This document shows, in pieces, positions 1-7,606 of a stretch of DNA of 58,181 nt (positions are counted from its first letter, which is position 1; each line of letters begins with the position of its first letter). The position numbers and the translations under genes were made by a program. Below the pieces are notes generated by a model. The model ran no database searches. It worked only from the letters and a program-made list of their open reading frames with translations, and was not told the origin of the DNA. This DNA is from Gammaproteobacteria bacterium UBA7310. GTDB lineage: Bacteria; Pseudomonadota; Gammaproteobacteria; Pseudomonadales; Ketobacteraceae. Location of the stretch: the NCBI GenBank assembly GCA_002471665.1, contig DKQK01000003.1, positions 5,494 to 63,674 of the forward strand, read 5' to 3'.

Positions 1-1181
1 CCCACGTTCGTGGGGAACACTCACTGGCGAGACAGCCCGGAGAGACGGGCAACGGTTAATCCCCACGTTCGTGGGGAACACGCCAACAGAGGCGCTTACT
101 TCATTGATCATCGCCGGTTAATCCCCACGTTCGTGGGGAACACATCCTTGTTTAATAAGCAAGGGTTATTTTTTTCGGTTAATCCCCACGTTCGTGGGGA
201 ACACCAAAGACAGATACACCCAAGAGTTAGAGAACGCGGTTAATCCCCACGTTCGTGGGGAACACTCAGTTATGCAAGGCGGCGGAAGGCGCGACAACGG
301 TTAATCCCCACGTTCGTGGGGAACACACTGACGATTGGGAGCTGGATGTGGGCTACGGCGGTTAATCCCCACGTTCGTGGGGAACACCCCCCACCATTGT
401 GCGCGAACCACAAAAAACGCGGTTAATCCCCACGTTCGTGGGGAACACGGCTTTTGCGAGCGCAGGAGGCTGACATATACCGGTTAATCCCCACGTTCGT
501 GGGGAACACATGGTTACAAGACCACTTTTGATGCTGGTTATCGGTTAATCCCCACGTTCGTGGGGAACACCAATGGCCCTGATAGCCTTGGTACTATGAT
601 GCCGGTTAATCCCCACGTTCGTGGGGAACACTTTAGGTGCTATATCAGGTGTTGCGGATCTGGCGGTTAATCCCCACGTTCGTGGGGAACACAGTATCGA
701 TACAAGCCCAGTAGAATCACCGGGCGGTTAATCCCCACGTTCGTGGGGAACACGTAAGCGTGTTGTTCCAGAGCAACAGGAGTTGCGGTTAATCCCCACG
801 TTCGTGGGGAACACCTGGCTGGACATTACAGATGGCTGTTGGAAAGCGGTTAATCCCCACGTTCGTGGGGAACACATGCAGAACAATGTGGGTACGCTTG
901 CCAATTACGGTTAATCCCCACGTTCGTGGGGAACACCTCAATAAGCAGAAGCGCGATAGTGTTGATGTGCGGTTAATCCCCACGTTCGTGGGGAACACAG
1001 GGCCATTGCCGCGAGAAAAAACAACACGATCGGTTAATCCCCACGTTCGTGGGGAACACAGTATCAACTATATCTGTGGCGCCCGTAATTTCGGTTAATC
1101 CCCACGTTCGTGGGGAACACATCGTCCGCTGATCCCAAAAAGTTCTCTACAGCGGTTAATCCCCACGTTCGTGGGGAACAC
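1..1181 (-). CRISPR. CRISPR array 1, type I-E, 20 repeats seen, truncated at the window edge
   Basis: Nineteen complete 29-nt repeats start at 53, 115, 176, 237, 298, 359, 420, 481, 542, 603, 664, 725, 786, 847, 908, 970, 1031, 1092 and 1153. A twentieth is cut by the left edge (1-20). Spacers are 32 nt except two of 33 nt (82-114 and 937-969). Read on the minus strand the repeat begins GTGTTCCCC, forms a 7-bp stem CCCCACG/CGTGGGG around an AA loop, and ends ATTAACCG, the form of the crRNA 5' handle in type I-E systems. The repeats are uniform. The leader lies to the right, next to cas2, so transcription and new-spacer acquisition run from right to left and the oldest spacers are off-window. 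Confidence 0.99.
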
Positions 1182-1247
1182 TCTAAAATTATAGCCTTGT
1201 TTTTAAAGAACTTTTCAGTCTACTGAAAATCTACCAAAGAGTTTGGT
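1182..1247 (-). promoter_or_regulatory. CRISPR leader of array 1
   Basis: This AT-rich stretch sits between the first repeat of array 1 and the cas2 stop codon. It matches the sequence beside array 2 at about three quarters of positions over 65 nt, so it is a leader rather than random spacer DNA. On the minus strand it carries a perfect TATAAT (1193-1188) six bases before the repeat. It also has an 8-bp inverted repeat TTTTCAGT/ACTGAAAA (1212-1219 and 1222-1229), which is absent from the second leader. Promoter use is inferred; the leader assignment itself is firm. Confidence 0.85.
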
Positions 1248-1550
1248 TTAATTTTGATCAGGTTGGCCGGGGGGCAGAAAAGCGACAAGGCGTAGTCCGT
1301 CATAGTCGATGGGTACGCGTCGATTCTCTCCATAGGTGATAAAGTCAAAGCCGGACTCGGTATTGGTAGCCCAAGCCATCACGACATTGCCATCTTCTGC
1401 GAGAGCATTTACTTGATCCCAGATCATCTCCCGAATTCGCCTGGATACGTTGCCGACATAGACTCCGGCGCGCACTTCAAGCAGCCAAACAGCGAGCCTG
1501 CCCCTCAATCGTGGAGGTACCGCCTCGGTGACGACCATTAGCATGCTCAT
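1248..1550 (-). CDS. cas2: CRISPR-associated endoribonuclease Cas2, type I-E
   Basis: This 100-residue protein begins MSMLMVVTEAVPPRLRGRL and continues with WLLEVRAGVYVGNVS, the hallmark of the type I-E Cas2 (CasB/YgbF-type) subfamily. Two Cas2 subunits bridge two Cas1 dimers in the complex that inserts new spacers; in type I-E the Cas2 role is structural. The start codon follows the cas1 stop codon directly (TAA then ATG), so the two are translationally coupled. The gene ends at the leader of array 1, the standard position for the adaptation pair. Confidence 0.97.
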   Translation of the reverse strand: MSMLMVVTEAVPPRLRGRLAVWLLEVRAGVYVGNVSRRIREMIWDQVNALAEDGNVVMAWATNTESGFDFITYGENRRVPIDYDGLRLVAFLPPGQPDQN

Positions 1551-2471
1551 TTACTTACTCCTATGACCTTCATCGCCAACGGAAGGGGGTTCTGGGATCA
1601 CGGGTGGTTGGGCATCGTCTGGAGGTGGCGGAGGGGCAATACCACCAGCTGACAGAATATCTTCGATGAGCGGCACGATTCGCTTCAGCAAGCGTGTTTC
1701 GCGAAAACTGTTACGGCAAGCTATGCGTACTTCTCGATCTGGCTGGCCGGGGGAGCGCTTTGCCACTTGAAAGGCAACAGGTACAACTGTCTCGAACTTA
1801 ACAATGTCCGCAATGTCGTACACGAAGGAGAGAGGCTTCCCGGTGTGAAGGAAACCCACCGCCGGTGCGTATCCTGCAGCGAGAATCGCAGCCTCGGTTA
1901 CACCATAGAGGCAGGCTGTAGCGGCACTCAAGCATTTGTTCACCGTATCACCGGCATCCCAATCCTTGGGGTCATAGCGGCGGCCATGCCACTTAACGCC
2001 GTATTGCTTTGCTAAAAGCTCATAGGTCTTACGCACCCGAGCACCCTCAATACCTCTCAGCTGGTCGATGCTTCGTTTCTCTGGGGCGGCTTCACCAAAC
2101 CTTAGTTCGAACATCTTGCGGACGACTTTCAAACGTAATTCATCATCCAGTGCCAGCTTCGCTTGATACAGTAATTTGTCGGAGCGTGCGCCACCTGGTT
2201 GGCCGGCCGAATAGAGGCGAACCCCGGATTCACCGACCCAGATGAGCAGTGTGCCAACCGTAGCAGCCAGTTTCACCGCCATGTGAGATACGCGAGTACC
2301 AGGCTCAAGCATGATGCAGGCAACAGAACCAACAGGGATGTGTTTCCGCTCACCGTTGACTTCATCGATAACGACAAACGCTCCGTCTTTGACGTCAATT
2401 CTGCCCATGGATACAAAGATCATTGAGACGCGATCTTTAATAGGGATGGGTTTTAGAGGAATATAACTCAC
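1551..2471 (-). CDS. cas1: CRISPR-associated integrase Cas1, type I-E
   Basis: This 306-residue Cas1 carries the expected metal-binding residues one position later than in E. coli Cas1: E142 (GIEGARVR), H209 (GFLHTG), and D219 and D222 (FVYDIAD). It should catalyse protospacer integration at the leader-proximal repeat together with Cas2. The N-terminal beta domain begins MSYIPLKPIPIKDR, typical of the I-E family. The last 30 or so residues form a proline-rich acidic tail (PPPPPDD, then PEPPSVGDEG) that looks disordered. The gene starts 16 bases after cas6e. Confidence 0.98.
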   Translation of the reverse strand: MSYIPLKPIPIKDRVSMIFVSMGRIDVKDGAFVVIDEVNGERKHIPVGSVACIMLEPGTRVSHMAVKLAATVGTLLIWVGESGVRLYSAGQPGGARSDKLLYQAKLALDDELRLKVVRKMFELRFGEAAPEKRSIDQLRGIEGARVRKTYELLAKQYGVKWHGRRYDPKDWDAGDTVNKCLSAATACLYGVTEAAILAAGYAPAVGFLHTGKPLSFVYDIADIVKFETVVPVAFQVAKRSPGQPDREVRIACRNSFRETRLLKRIVPLIEDILSAGGIAPPPPPDDAQPPVIPEPPSVGDEGHRSK

Positions 2472-2487
2472 ATGATTGTCCTGAAAT

Positions 2488-3267
2488 TTAGTTGGCTCGC
2501 TTTATGAGCATCAAGCCACAGCCGAATGCTTTTGCGGGGCCAAGTCCCTGCGCTATGGTTTCAAGGAACAGGCTGGAATCTGTTACGGTCAAAACGCCTT
2601 CGTAATCCACGCTGCTAAACCCAGCTTTTCGGTTCTTTTCAGGTAGCGCATTCCATCGATACCCGGTTGCTTGCAATTGACGGGGTTCGATGTCAAACCC
2701 ATAATTTTGACCTCGCTTTATTAACCATTGTTTAGTAGCTTCATCTATGACTGCTGTCATTGCATCTTGTAACCGATTGGCTCCGTCATTCCCCTTGTAA
2801 TCTTTATGACGGTGAAGGGCCTTAAGCAACTCCCCTTTGGTTAAATCAGTTTGGATTCCCCGCGTATGACATTCACTAATAAGAAACTCCCTTTGTGCAT
2901 TCATGATGACATCGTGCCTCACCGACTTCTTTTTGCCATCAATCAGCCTCGAAATGGTGGGGTTGGCCCGAAGTCTGAAGAGCAGCTTGGATCCAGAGTC
3001 GATTTTGGGTGTGAATGGTTTGGTATCCACATTGAATATGACGGAATCTAATTTTGGTTCTTCTTTAGACAGTGTGTAGTACAGCGGTGTACTACGAGAA
3101 GTTTGCATTTGTTCATTAGCGATTTCTTCACGAAAAAGAAACCGTTCGTTCCCGCTGAATAAATCATGCAGCAAGCGATGAATGCCGTAACTCCGGTCTT
3201 TCAATAGCAAACCGAGTTGTGAGTTCTGGCCAATGGCGTCGTTAAGTTGGATGCGTGACAGGTACAC
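2488..3267 (-). CDS. cas6e: CRISPR pre-crRNA endoribonuclease Cas6e (CasE/Cse3)
   Basis: The protein is a RAMP-fold crRNA-processing nuclease and Cascade subunit. I chose the GTG at 3267: it gives the family N-terminus MYLSRIQL, has a GGGAGG ribosome site seven bases upstream, and shares one base with the cas5e TAG stop. An upstream TTG would add five residues. The motif YGIHRLLHDLF aligns with the E. coli segment holding catalytic H20, so H30 is the likely catalytic histidine. The C-terminal glycine-rich loop GLGPAKAFGCGLML is intact. At 259 residues it is longer than E. coli CasE (199), with the extra length in the middle. Confidence 0.96.
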   Translation of the reverse strand: MYLSRIQLNDAIGQNSQLGLLLKDRSYGIHRLLHDLFSGNERFLFREEIANEQMQTSRSTPLYYTLSKEEPKLDSVIFNVDTKPFTPKIDSGSKLLFRLRANPTISRLIDGKKKSVRHDVIMNAQREFLISECHTRGIQTDLTKGELLKALHRHKDYKGNDGANRLQDAMTAVIDEATKQWLIKRGQNYGFDIEPRQLQATGYRWNALPEKNRKAGFSSVDYEGVLTVTDSSLFLETIAQGLGPAKAFGCGLMLIKRAN

Positions 3268-4064
3268 TACGAGGCCTCCCAAGAGTTTTGTGATTCATGT
3301 AACCAGCAGTACTCTGTTCTTGGTTGAAATTGCCAGCGCAGTCGCGATGCAGGCTTGTCGTATCGGGTAATTCTTTGTACTTGGTCAAATGGAAACGATA
3401 GAGTGTCGGATGAAAAATCTTGAGGTTCTCCTTCCCAATAATATCGCACCACCTCTTGTGCTGGCAGCCATCGTTCATCTGTCATCCACGCTGGTGGATT
3501 ATCCAATGCAGCATGAACCAACGGCGCTAATTCATAAGAGTCCAATGCATTTCGAAAATCGGGGAAGTCACCGGTTTGTGGGCTAAGAGGGGCCGCTAAT
3601 GGAAAGGCTTTCCGCCCCAGGTATAGATGAAATTTCGGCTTTGTTAAGGCCTCAGCTAACTCGGAAAGGCTCCAATTTGCTTTGCTGCCAGGTCGAATAG
3701 ACACGACGGCGTGCGAGTCGCTTAAAAACTCTCGGCTGGATAATACGGTTCCCAGTCGATCGCGGCCTTTAACAATCTCGTCGCGCCTGGTTCGATAGCG
3801 AAATTTGCCTGCGGAATCCGGAGCTTGAGCTGTGTGGTAATCCTTTAGCAGCTGACCGCTACGCAGTACTTTGGTAGCCTGCAGATAGGCGTTGGCCAGG
3901 TTTTGGTGAGCCTCTTCCTCTTCTCGACGAAGACCTAGTGCGGCACCCAATAAGCCGATGATGGCGGACTTACTGGGATAATAGTCAGTATGACGAGACT
4001 CGCCAACCGCGATCTCGCCCCAGCTTGCCATGGGGCCGTACAGCCTGAAGGTTAAATGTTCCAT
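3267..4064 (-). CDS. cas5e: Cascade subunit Cas5e (CasD)
   Basis: This RAMP-family Cascade subunit holds the crRNA 5' handle. The N-terminus MEHLTFRLYGPMASWGEIAV followed by TDYYPSKSAIIGLLGAALG is the characteristic Cas5e opening. I placed the start at 4064 because AAGGAG lies seven bases upstream and the longer open frame reaches well into cas7e without similarity. The product is 265 residues. The gene begins ten bases after the cas7e stop and ends overlapping the cas6e start by one base, so it belongs to the same transcript. Confidence 0.96.
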   Translation of the reverse strand: MEHLTFRLYGPMASWGEIAVGESRHTDYYPSKSAIIGLLGAALGLRREEEEAHQNLANAYLQATKVLRSGQLLKDYHTAQAPDSAGKFRYRTRRDEIVKGRDRLGTVLSSREFLSDSHAVVSIRPGSKANWSLSELAEALTKPKFHLYLGRKAFPLAAPLSPQTGDFPDFRNALDSYELAPLVHAALDNPPAWMTDERWLPAQEVVRYYWEGEPQDFSSDTLSFPFDQVQRITRYDKPASRLRWQFQPRTEYCWLHESQNSWEAS

Positions 4065-4074
4065 CTTGCGCTCC

Positions 4075-5136
4075 TTATTCGGCCACAAAGGCGAGCATTT
4101 CCTCCAGGCTGCCTTCGCCACTGACAGCGTTAATACTGTATCGACTGTCGGCGCATGACCCATACACTTTATCGAAATTCGCTGCCTGGTTTTCAAGTGC
4201 AGCGACTGCTTCTGCTGCGTAATCATCGGTGCTTTTATTTATAGGCTTAAGAAAAGCTACAGAGAGGCTGCGGGGTTGTTGGTTACCTGACTCAGCCAGT
4301 ATGAAAGAGGCGTAGGCGCGACTGCCGAAGCTGTTCTGCTTGCCTTCCGGCGCCACTTTGGCGGCCGCTTCCACCAGTGCACTGATGGCTCTCTTTGCAA
4401 GGGCTTCATCACCGTTAAGATTTTCGATTAGTAATGCTTTGTTAATGCATATATAAGAATAGAATAATCCTGCTGCAAAGCCTGTTTCGCCGATGTGCGC
4501 GGCTCCAGCATCTTCGCTATGATCGTTGAGGTCATCGACAGCCGTGAAATAATCATCTTCGATGACGACAGGATGAACGGAGATGGCGTGGGCTACTTGG
4601 CAGGCGGCTTCCATGTTGTAAGCGGGCTTGGATGCGAGCATGCGACCGAAAAGGGCGATGTCTACTGCCATGTCGTCTTTGCGTAAAAGTTCCAATTCTT
4701 CATTCTGAGGAGCCCTGTTGTCCGTTACGATCATGGCGATCAGCTCATCAATGGCTTGTTGTTCGGAAGGGCTGATGTGAACAAGCTGCTCTATTTCCAG
4801 GTCAGACCTATTGTCATCCTTTTCCGCCTTTTTTAATTTTCCGAATACATTTGCGATGGATTGGGACCATGCTTTAGCATTTTTCTCAGAAACGCCAGAT
4901 TCAAGCAGTTTTTCGTATGCTTTGACCCCCAACATTTTGGTGCGTGTGCCGAGGTGCTCCGCCAGGGCGGCTTGAAATAGATCTGATGTTCTCCATGTGC
5001 GCTTCAGGCTTTGAGATGAAACGCGAAGGCGATCAGTTCCACCCATTTTAGCTGTTTTGGGGCGCCCCAGATCGTCCCGGTTCAAATTGGCAGGAGGATA
5101 GGATGTCAGCAAGTGAAGTTGTAGAAATCGGCTCAT
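4075..5136 (-). CDS. cas7e: Cascade backbone subunit Cas7e (CasC/Cse4)
   Basis: This 353-residue protein opens MSRFLQLHLLTSYPPANLN and has TDRLRVSSQSLKRTWRTS, the conserved Cas7e pattern. Six copies of Cas7e polymerise along the crRNA spacer to form the Cascade backbone, each folding out one nucleotide in six. The segment GGTDRLRVSSQ is the part expected to touch RNA. The length is near that of E. coli CasC (363). It lies between cse2 and cas5e with short gaps (27 and 10 bases). Confidence 0.97.
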   Translation of the reverse strand: MSRFLQLHLLTSYPPANLNRDDLGRPKTAKMGGTDRLRVSSQSLKRTWRTSDLFQAALAEHLGTRTKMLGVKAYEKLLESGVSEKNAKAWSQSIANVFGKLKKAEKDDNRSDLEIEQLVHISPSEQQAIDELIAMIVTDNRAPQNEELELLRKDDMAVDIALFGRMLASKPAYNMEAACQVAHAISVHPVVIEDDYFTAVDDLNDHSEDAGAAHIGETGFAAGLFYSYICINKALLIENLNGDEALAKRAISALVEAAAKVAPEGKQNSFGSRAYASFILAESGNQQPRSLSVAFLKPINKSTDDYAAEAVAALENQAANFDKVYGSCADSRYSINAVSGEGSLEEMLAFVAE

Positions 5137-5163
5137 GATATTGCTCCTGATTCAGAAATTTTA

Positions 5164-5694
5164 TTAGTCTTTAATGGTTGAGTAATATTCGGTTGCCCAG
5201 CGTACAGCCAATCTTCGGTTTGGTGTTCGTGCAGGCGCGGTGCGATGTTCTCTTAGCCATAACAGAATGGATTCCGCCAAATCCAAGATATTGACATTGC
5301 CTTTTAACATGGTGATGGCACGACACAGGCGGCGGAAGAATTCCTCCGGAGTCTGGCTTTTTTGCAATTGCTGAAACCGCAACTCGCTCATGACTGGCGT
5401 ACTGCTTCCCTCTTTATGGGATGCCAAGGACTTGGCAAAAGGAATATCAACGTCATTCGTGACATGAGCCAGTACAGCAGCAACCATGGCTGCATCGGGT
5501 AGAGAAATGCCTTGTCCATTCGACCATCTTGCAGGCATTTCCTGCAGAAAATGAAAAAACGACGGTGATAGCAGAATATCGTCAGGAGAATTAGCACGCC
5601 GGAGGTGCGCGCGGTCGCCTCGGTTGTCATCGAGCCATTTCCACCATTTCTTTAGGTTGGTTCGGTCTTGCTCATCAAGTAGATAAAATGTCAT
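5164..5694 (-). CDS. cse2: Cascade small subunit Cse2 (CasB, Cas11e)
   Basis: This all-helical small subunit forms a dimer along the belly of Cascade and stabilises the displaced DNA strand. The protein from the ATG at 5694 is 176 residues and starts MTFYLLDEQDRTNLKKWWKWLDD; the downstream RRLCRAITMLKG is also typical. I prefer this start to one ten codons upstream because the ATG lies one base after the cse1 TGA (TGACATG), indicating translational coupling. The family is poorly conserved, so the assignment leans on gene order as well as the N-terminal pattern. Confidence 0.93.
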   Translation of the reverse strand: MTFYLLDEQDRTNLKKWWKWLDDNRGDRAHLRRANSPDDILLSPSFFHFLQEMPARWSNGQGISLPDAAMVAAVLAHVTNDVDIPFAKSLASHKEGSSTPVMSELRFQQLQKSQTPEEFFRRLCRAITMLKGNVNILDLAESILLWLREHRTAPARTPNRRLAVRWATEYYSTIKD

Positions 5695-5695
5695 G

Positions 5696-7297
5696 TCAAG
5701 CCTCTGTTTCTTCGAGTTGCGCAATCTTGTATAACAAGTTAAGCGATTTCAGTTTCCGTAATTGGTGTTTTAATGATTCTCGAGACTGAATAACCCTTTT
5801 CATGTCCATGTCCTCTATACCAGAGCCCATCACCCATTGATCAAATTGATTCTCAGCAGTTTTGGTCAGCCAGCTGTGCCACGCTTTGGCAATTGAAGGC
5901 GGCATGGTCCTCGTTGCTGCTGGTAGCTGTGAAAGTCTGTTCAGCTGCTGATAGAACGTGGGCTCAGTGGCCTGCCAGAACGCCTGATCAATCATGCTGA
6001 GATCCCCTTTGGCATCCTTGGGCCGGGAAAACCAGGCTGCTTTGATTTGGCTGCGTGTTGCGCCAAGCGTGTCTTTTGCCGCGGTGATTAGTTTGCTGAC
6101 GAACTGAGTGAATTCATCTTGGAATTCAGGGTCGATGTATAGGTGTGGCATTCTACTTTCATACCAGCATCGGGCCTTCATGTTGTCCATGTCATAGCCG
6201 AAACACCAAAGCTGAGCAGATTGACTGTTGAGCTCGCCAGCGTCTTCCAGCAGATTGGCTCTTTCATTGTTGAAGAACTGGGTGACGCTTGCCGCACAAT
6301 CCCCGTTGCCTTGGTCCTGAAAGTTCAGCCCCAGCCAGTGGCGGTACCCTAATCCCCCCTGTTGGCCTTTCAGGCTTAAGGGCAAATCCTGCTTCTTTGG
6401 GTCAAACCGATATGGGGTTAGTGGATGCACCCATTCTCCATCGTAATTCACGCCGTAGTTTTTGGTAATAAAATGGCTAAAGAGGCTGTCAGAACGAGTG
6501 CCACATAAGTCACACTGACCTTCTGTTTTCTGAGGAATTGAAAGGCGAATTCTGCGGGGCATTCCCCAGTACATTTGTAGGGAGTGGGTGTCGGCGGGTG
6601 TCGTCGTTACGCCTTTCTTATCAGATGTTCTTGTCGGTGCAAGCCAGGGGAAGATGTTGACGGATGAGGCTTTCAAGTCAGCACTTAACTCCGGCTTACT
6701 GAGAACGTTCAACCACAGTTTCTGCCACAAGTTTGCATCGGGTTTGGAAGGGATCAGAAGTGTCGTAAGTGGCCCGCCACCGCGCAAACCTACGCGATGT
6801 CCAACGCCCCCGGAAGGCGCGTTTGTTTGCAGCGTGAAAAGGGCGGATGCCGTGCATGAAGGGCATGCGTTGTTTACTTTCCCCCCTTTTACAAAATGGT
6901 CCAGATTGTCCTTAAGTGTCTTTCCGCCGGGTGCCTCAATGAGCAGAGCCGATATGCTCTTTTGTTCTCCCTCTGGTAAATCGAAATCCTGCAGAAAAGC
7001 GGGGCCCTCTGGGTTGTGGAGCTCGAAAGCGGTGGATGCAATTTCAAACGCATCCTTAAGCTCCAGGTCGGCAGGGGGCGATTGCCAAAAGCGCAGCCAT
7101 TCCTCTTCATCTTGGGGCGCAAAGCAGGTTTGCAGTAGTCCAATCAGGAATTGATAGAGCCCCCCTTGAAAGTCAGGGCGTGGGCAATTCAGTTCCACGG
7201 GTGGGTCAGTGACATCGGTAAGTTCCCACGGCGCGATCAACTTGTTGTCACCGGACACAGTTGTGATGGGAATCCATTTGTCTTCAATGAGGTTCAT
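5696..7297 (-). CDS. cse1: Cascade large subunit Cse1 (CasA, Cas8e)
   Basis: This 533-residue large subunit of Cascade recognises the PAM and recruits Cas3. It begins MNLIEDKWIPITTVSGDN, the usual Cse1 opening. The internal LRGGGPLTTLL belongs to the L1/glycine-loop region expected for PAM sensing, and CPSC and CDLC pairs form a likely zinc site. The start has GGAGG nine bases upstream. That ribosome site lies inside the last codons of a 40-codon upstream ORF whose TGA is separated from this ATG by one base, so expression of the two may be coupled. Confidence 0.97.
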   Translation of the reverse strand: MNLIEDKWIPITTVSGDNKLIAPWELTDVTDPPVELNCPRPDFQGGLYQFLIGLLQTCFAPQDEEEWLRFWQSPPADLELKDAFEIASTAFELHNPEGPAFLQDFDLPEGEQKSISALLIEAPGGKTLKDNLDHFVKGGKVNNACPSCTASALFTLQTNAPSGGVGHRVGLRGGGPLTTLLIPSKPDANLWQKLWLNVLSKPELSADLKASSVNIFPWLAPTRTSDKKGVTTTPADTHSLQMYWGMPRRIRLSIPQKTEGQCDLCGTRSDSLFSHFITKNYGVNYDGEWVHPLTPYRFDPKKQDLPLSLKGQQGGLGYRHWLGLNFQDQGNGDCAASVTQFFNNERANLLEDAGELNSQSAQLWCFGYDMDNMKARCWYESRMPHLYIDPEFQDEFTQFVSKLITAAKDTLGATRSQIKAAWFSRPKDAKGDLSMIDQAFWQATEPTFYQQLNRLSQLPAATRTMPPSIAKAWHSWLTKTAENQFDQWVMGSGIEDMDMKRVIQSRESLKHQLRKLKSLNLLYKIAQLEETEA

Positions 7298-7298
7298 A

Positions 7299-7421
7299 TC
7301 ATTTTCCTCCGGGCCACTTTATTACCATCACGATGGTTGTCGTTAGGGCAAGAGCGATCAATGCTCCAGGGCTGGGCGACAGGCCGTTAATAATCTCTAA
7401 AAGTGTCAATAGGGTATCCAT
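7299..7421 (-). CDS. putative 40-residue single-pass membrane peptide upstream of cse1
   Basis: This short reading frame starts MDTLLTLLEIINGLSPSPG and continues with a hydrophobic run (ALIALALTTTIVMVI) that would make one transmembrane helix, ending in KWPGGK. Its TGA lies one base before the cse1 ATG, the arrangement of translationally coupled genes. A promoter-like pair (TTGCGT, 17 bases, TATATT) lies upstream. I know no Cas family that matches. It may be a real small gene, a leader peptide for cse1, or chance. The ribosome site is weak (GAGGCGGG, about ten bases before the start). Coding status rests on position and on the coherent hydrophobic segment. Confidence 0.5.
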   Translation of the reverse strand: MDTLLTLLEIINGLSPSPGALIALALTTTIVMVIKWPGGK

Positions 7422-7460
7422 TAGGTGTCGCCCGCCTCTAAAACTGACCAAGTTAGGGCG

Positions 7461-7489
7461 AATATAATGCAGATACTTGATTAACGCAA
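7461..7489 (-). promoter_or_regulatory. candidate sigma-70 promoter of the cse1-cas2 operon
   Basis: On the minus strand TTGCGT (7489-7484) is followed after 17 bases by TATATT (7466-7461). Transcription would start near 7454, about 33 bases before the 40-codon ORF. The 309-bp gap between cas3 and cse1 is where Cascade promoters lie in other I-E loci. Confidence 0.45.
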
Positions 7490-7580
7490 GACGAAATTAA
7501 GACTGCTCTTATATTAAAAATTTACTAGGTGCTTGCTTTTGTTTACCATGTGCCTGTTCTCCTGTTGGAGTTGAACCGAC

Positions 7581-7600
7581 TGCACTTATTTTAAAGTGCA
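7581..7600. promoter_or_regulatory. 20-bp inverted repeat just downstream of cas3
   Basis: TGCACTT and AAGTGCA form perfect 7-bp arms around ATTTTA, seven bases after the cas3 stop codon. No T-run follows on the minus strand, so it is a poor intrinsic terminator. It could be a dyad operator or a processed hairpin between cas3 and the Cascade operon. Confidence 0.4.
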
Positions 7601-7606
7601 CGGTAT

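Noticed and set aside
10..1098. Open frames inside CRISPR array 1 on both strands
   Set aside because: They are made of repeats and spacers; the repeated peptide blocks (for example NPHVRGEH) are translated CRISPR repeats.
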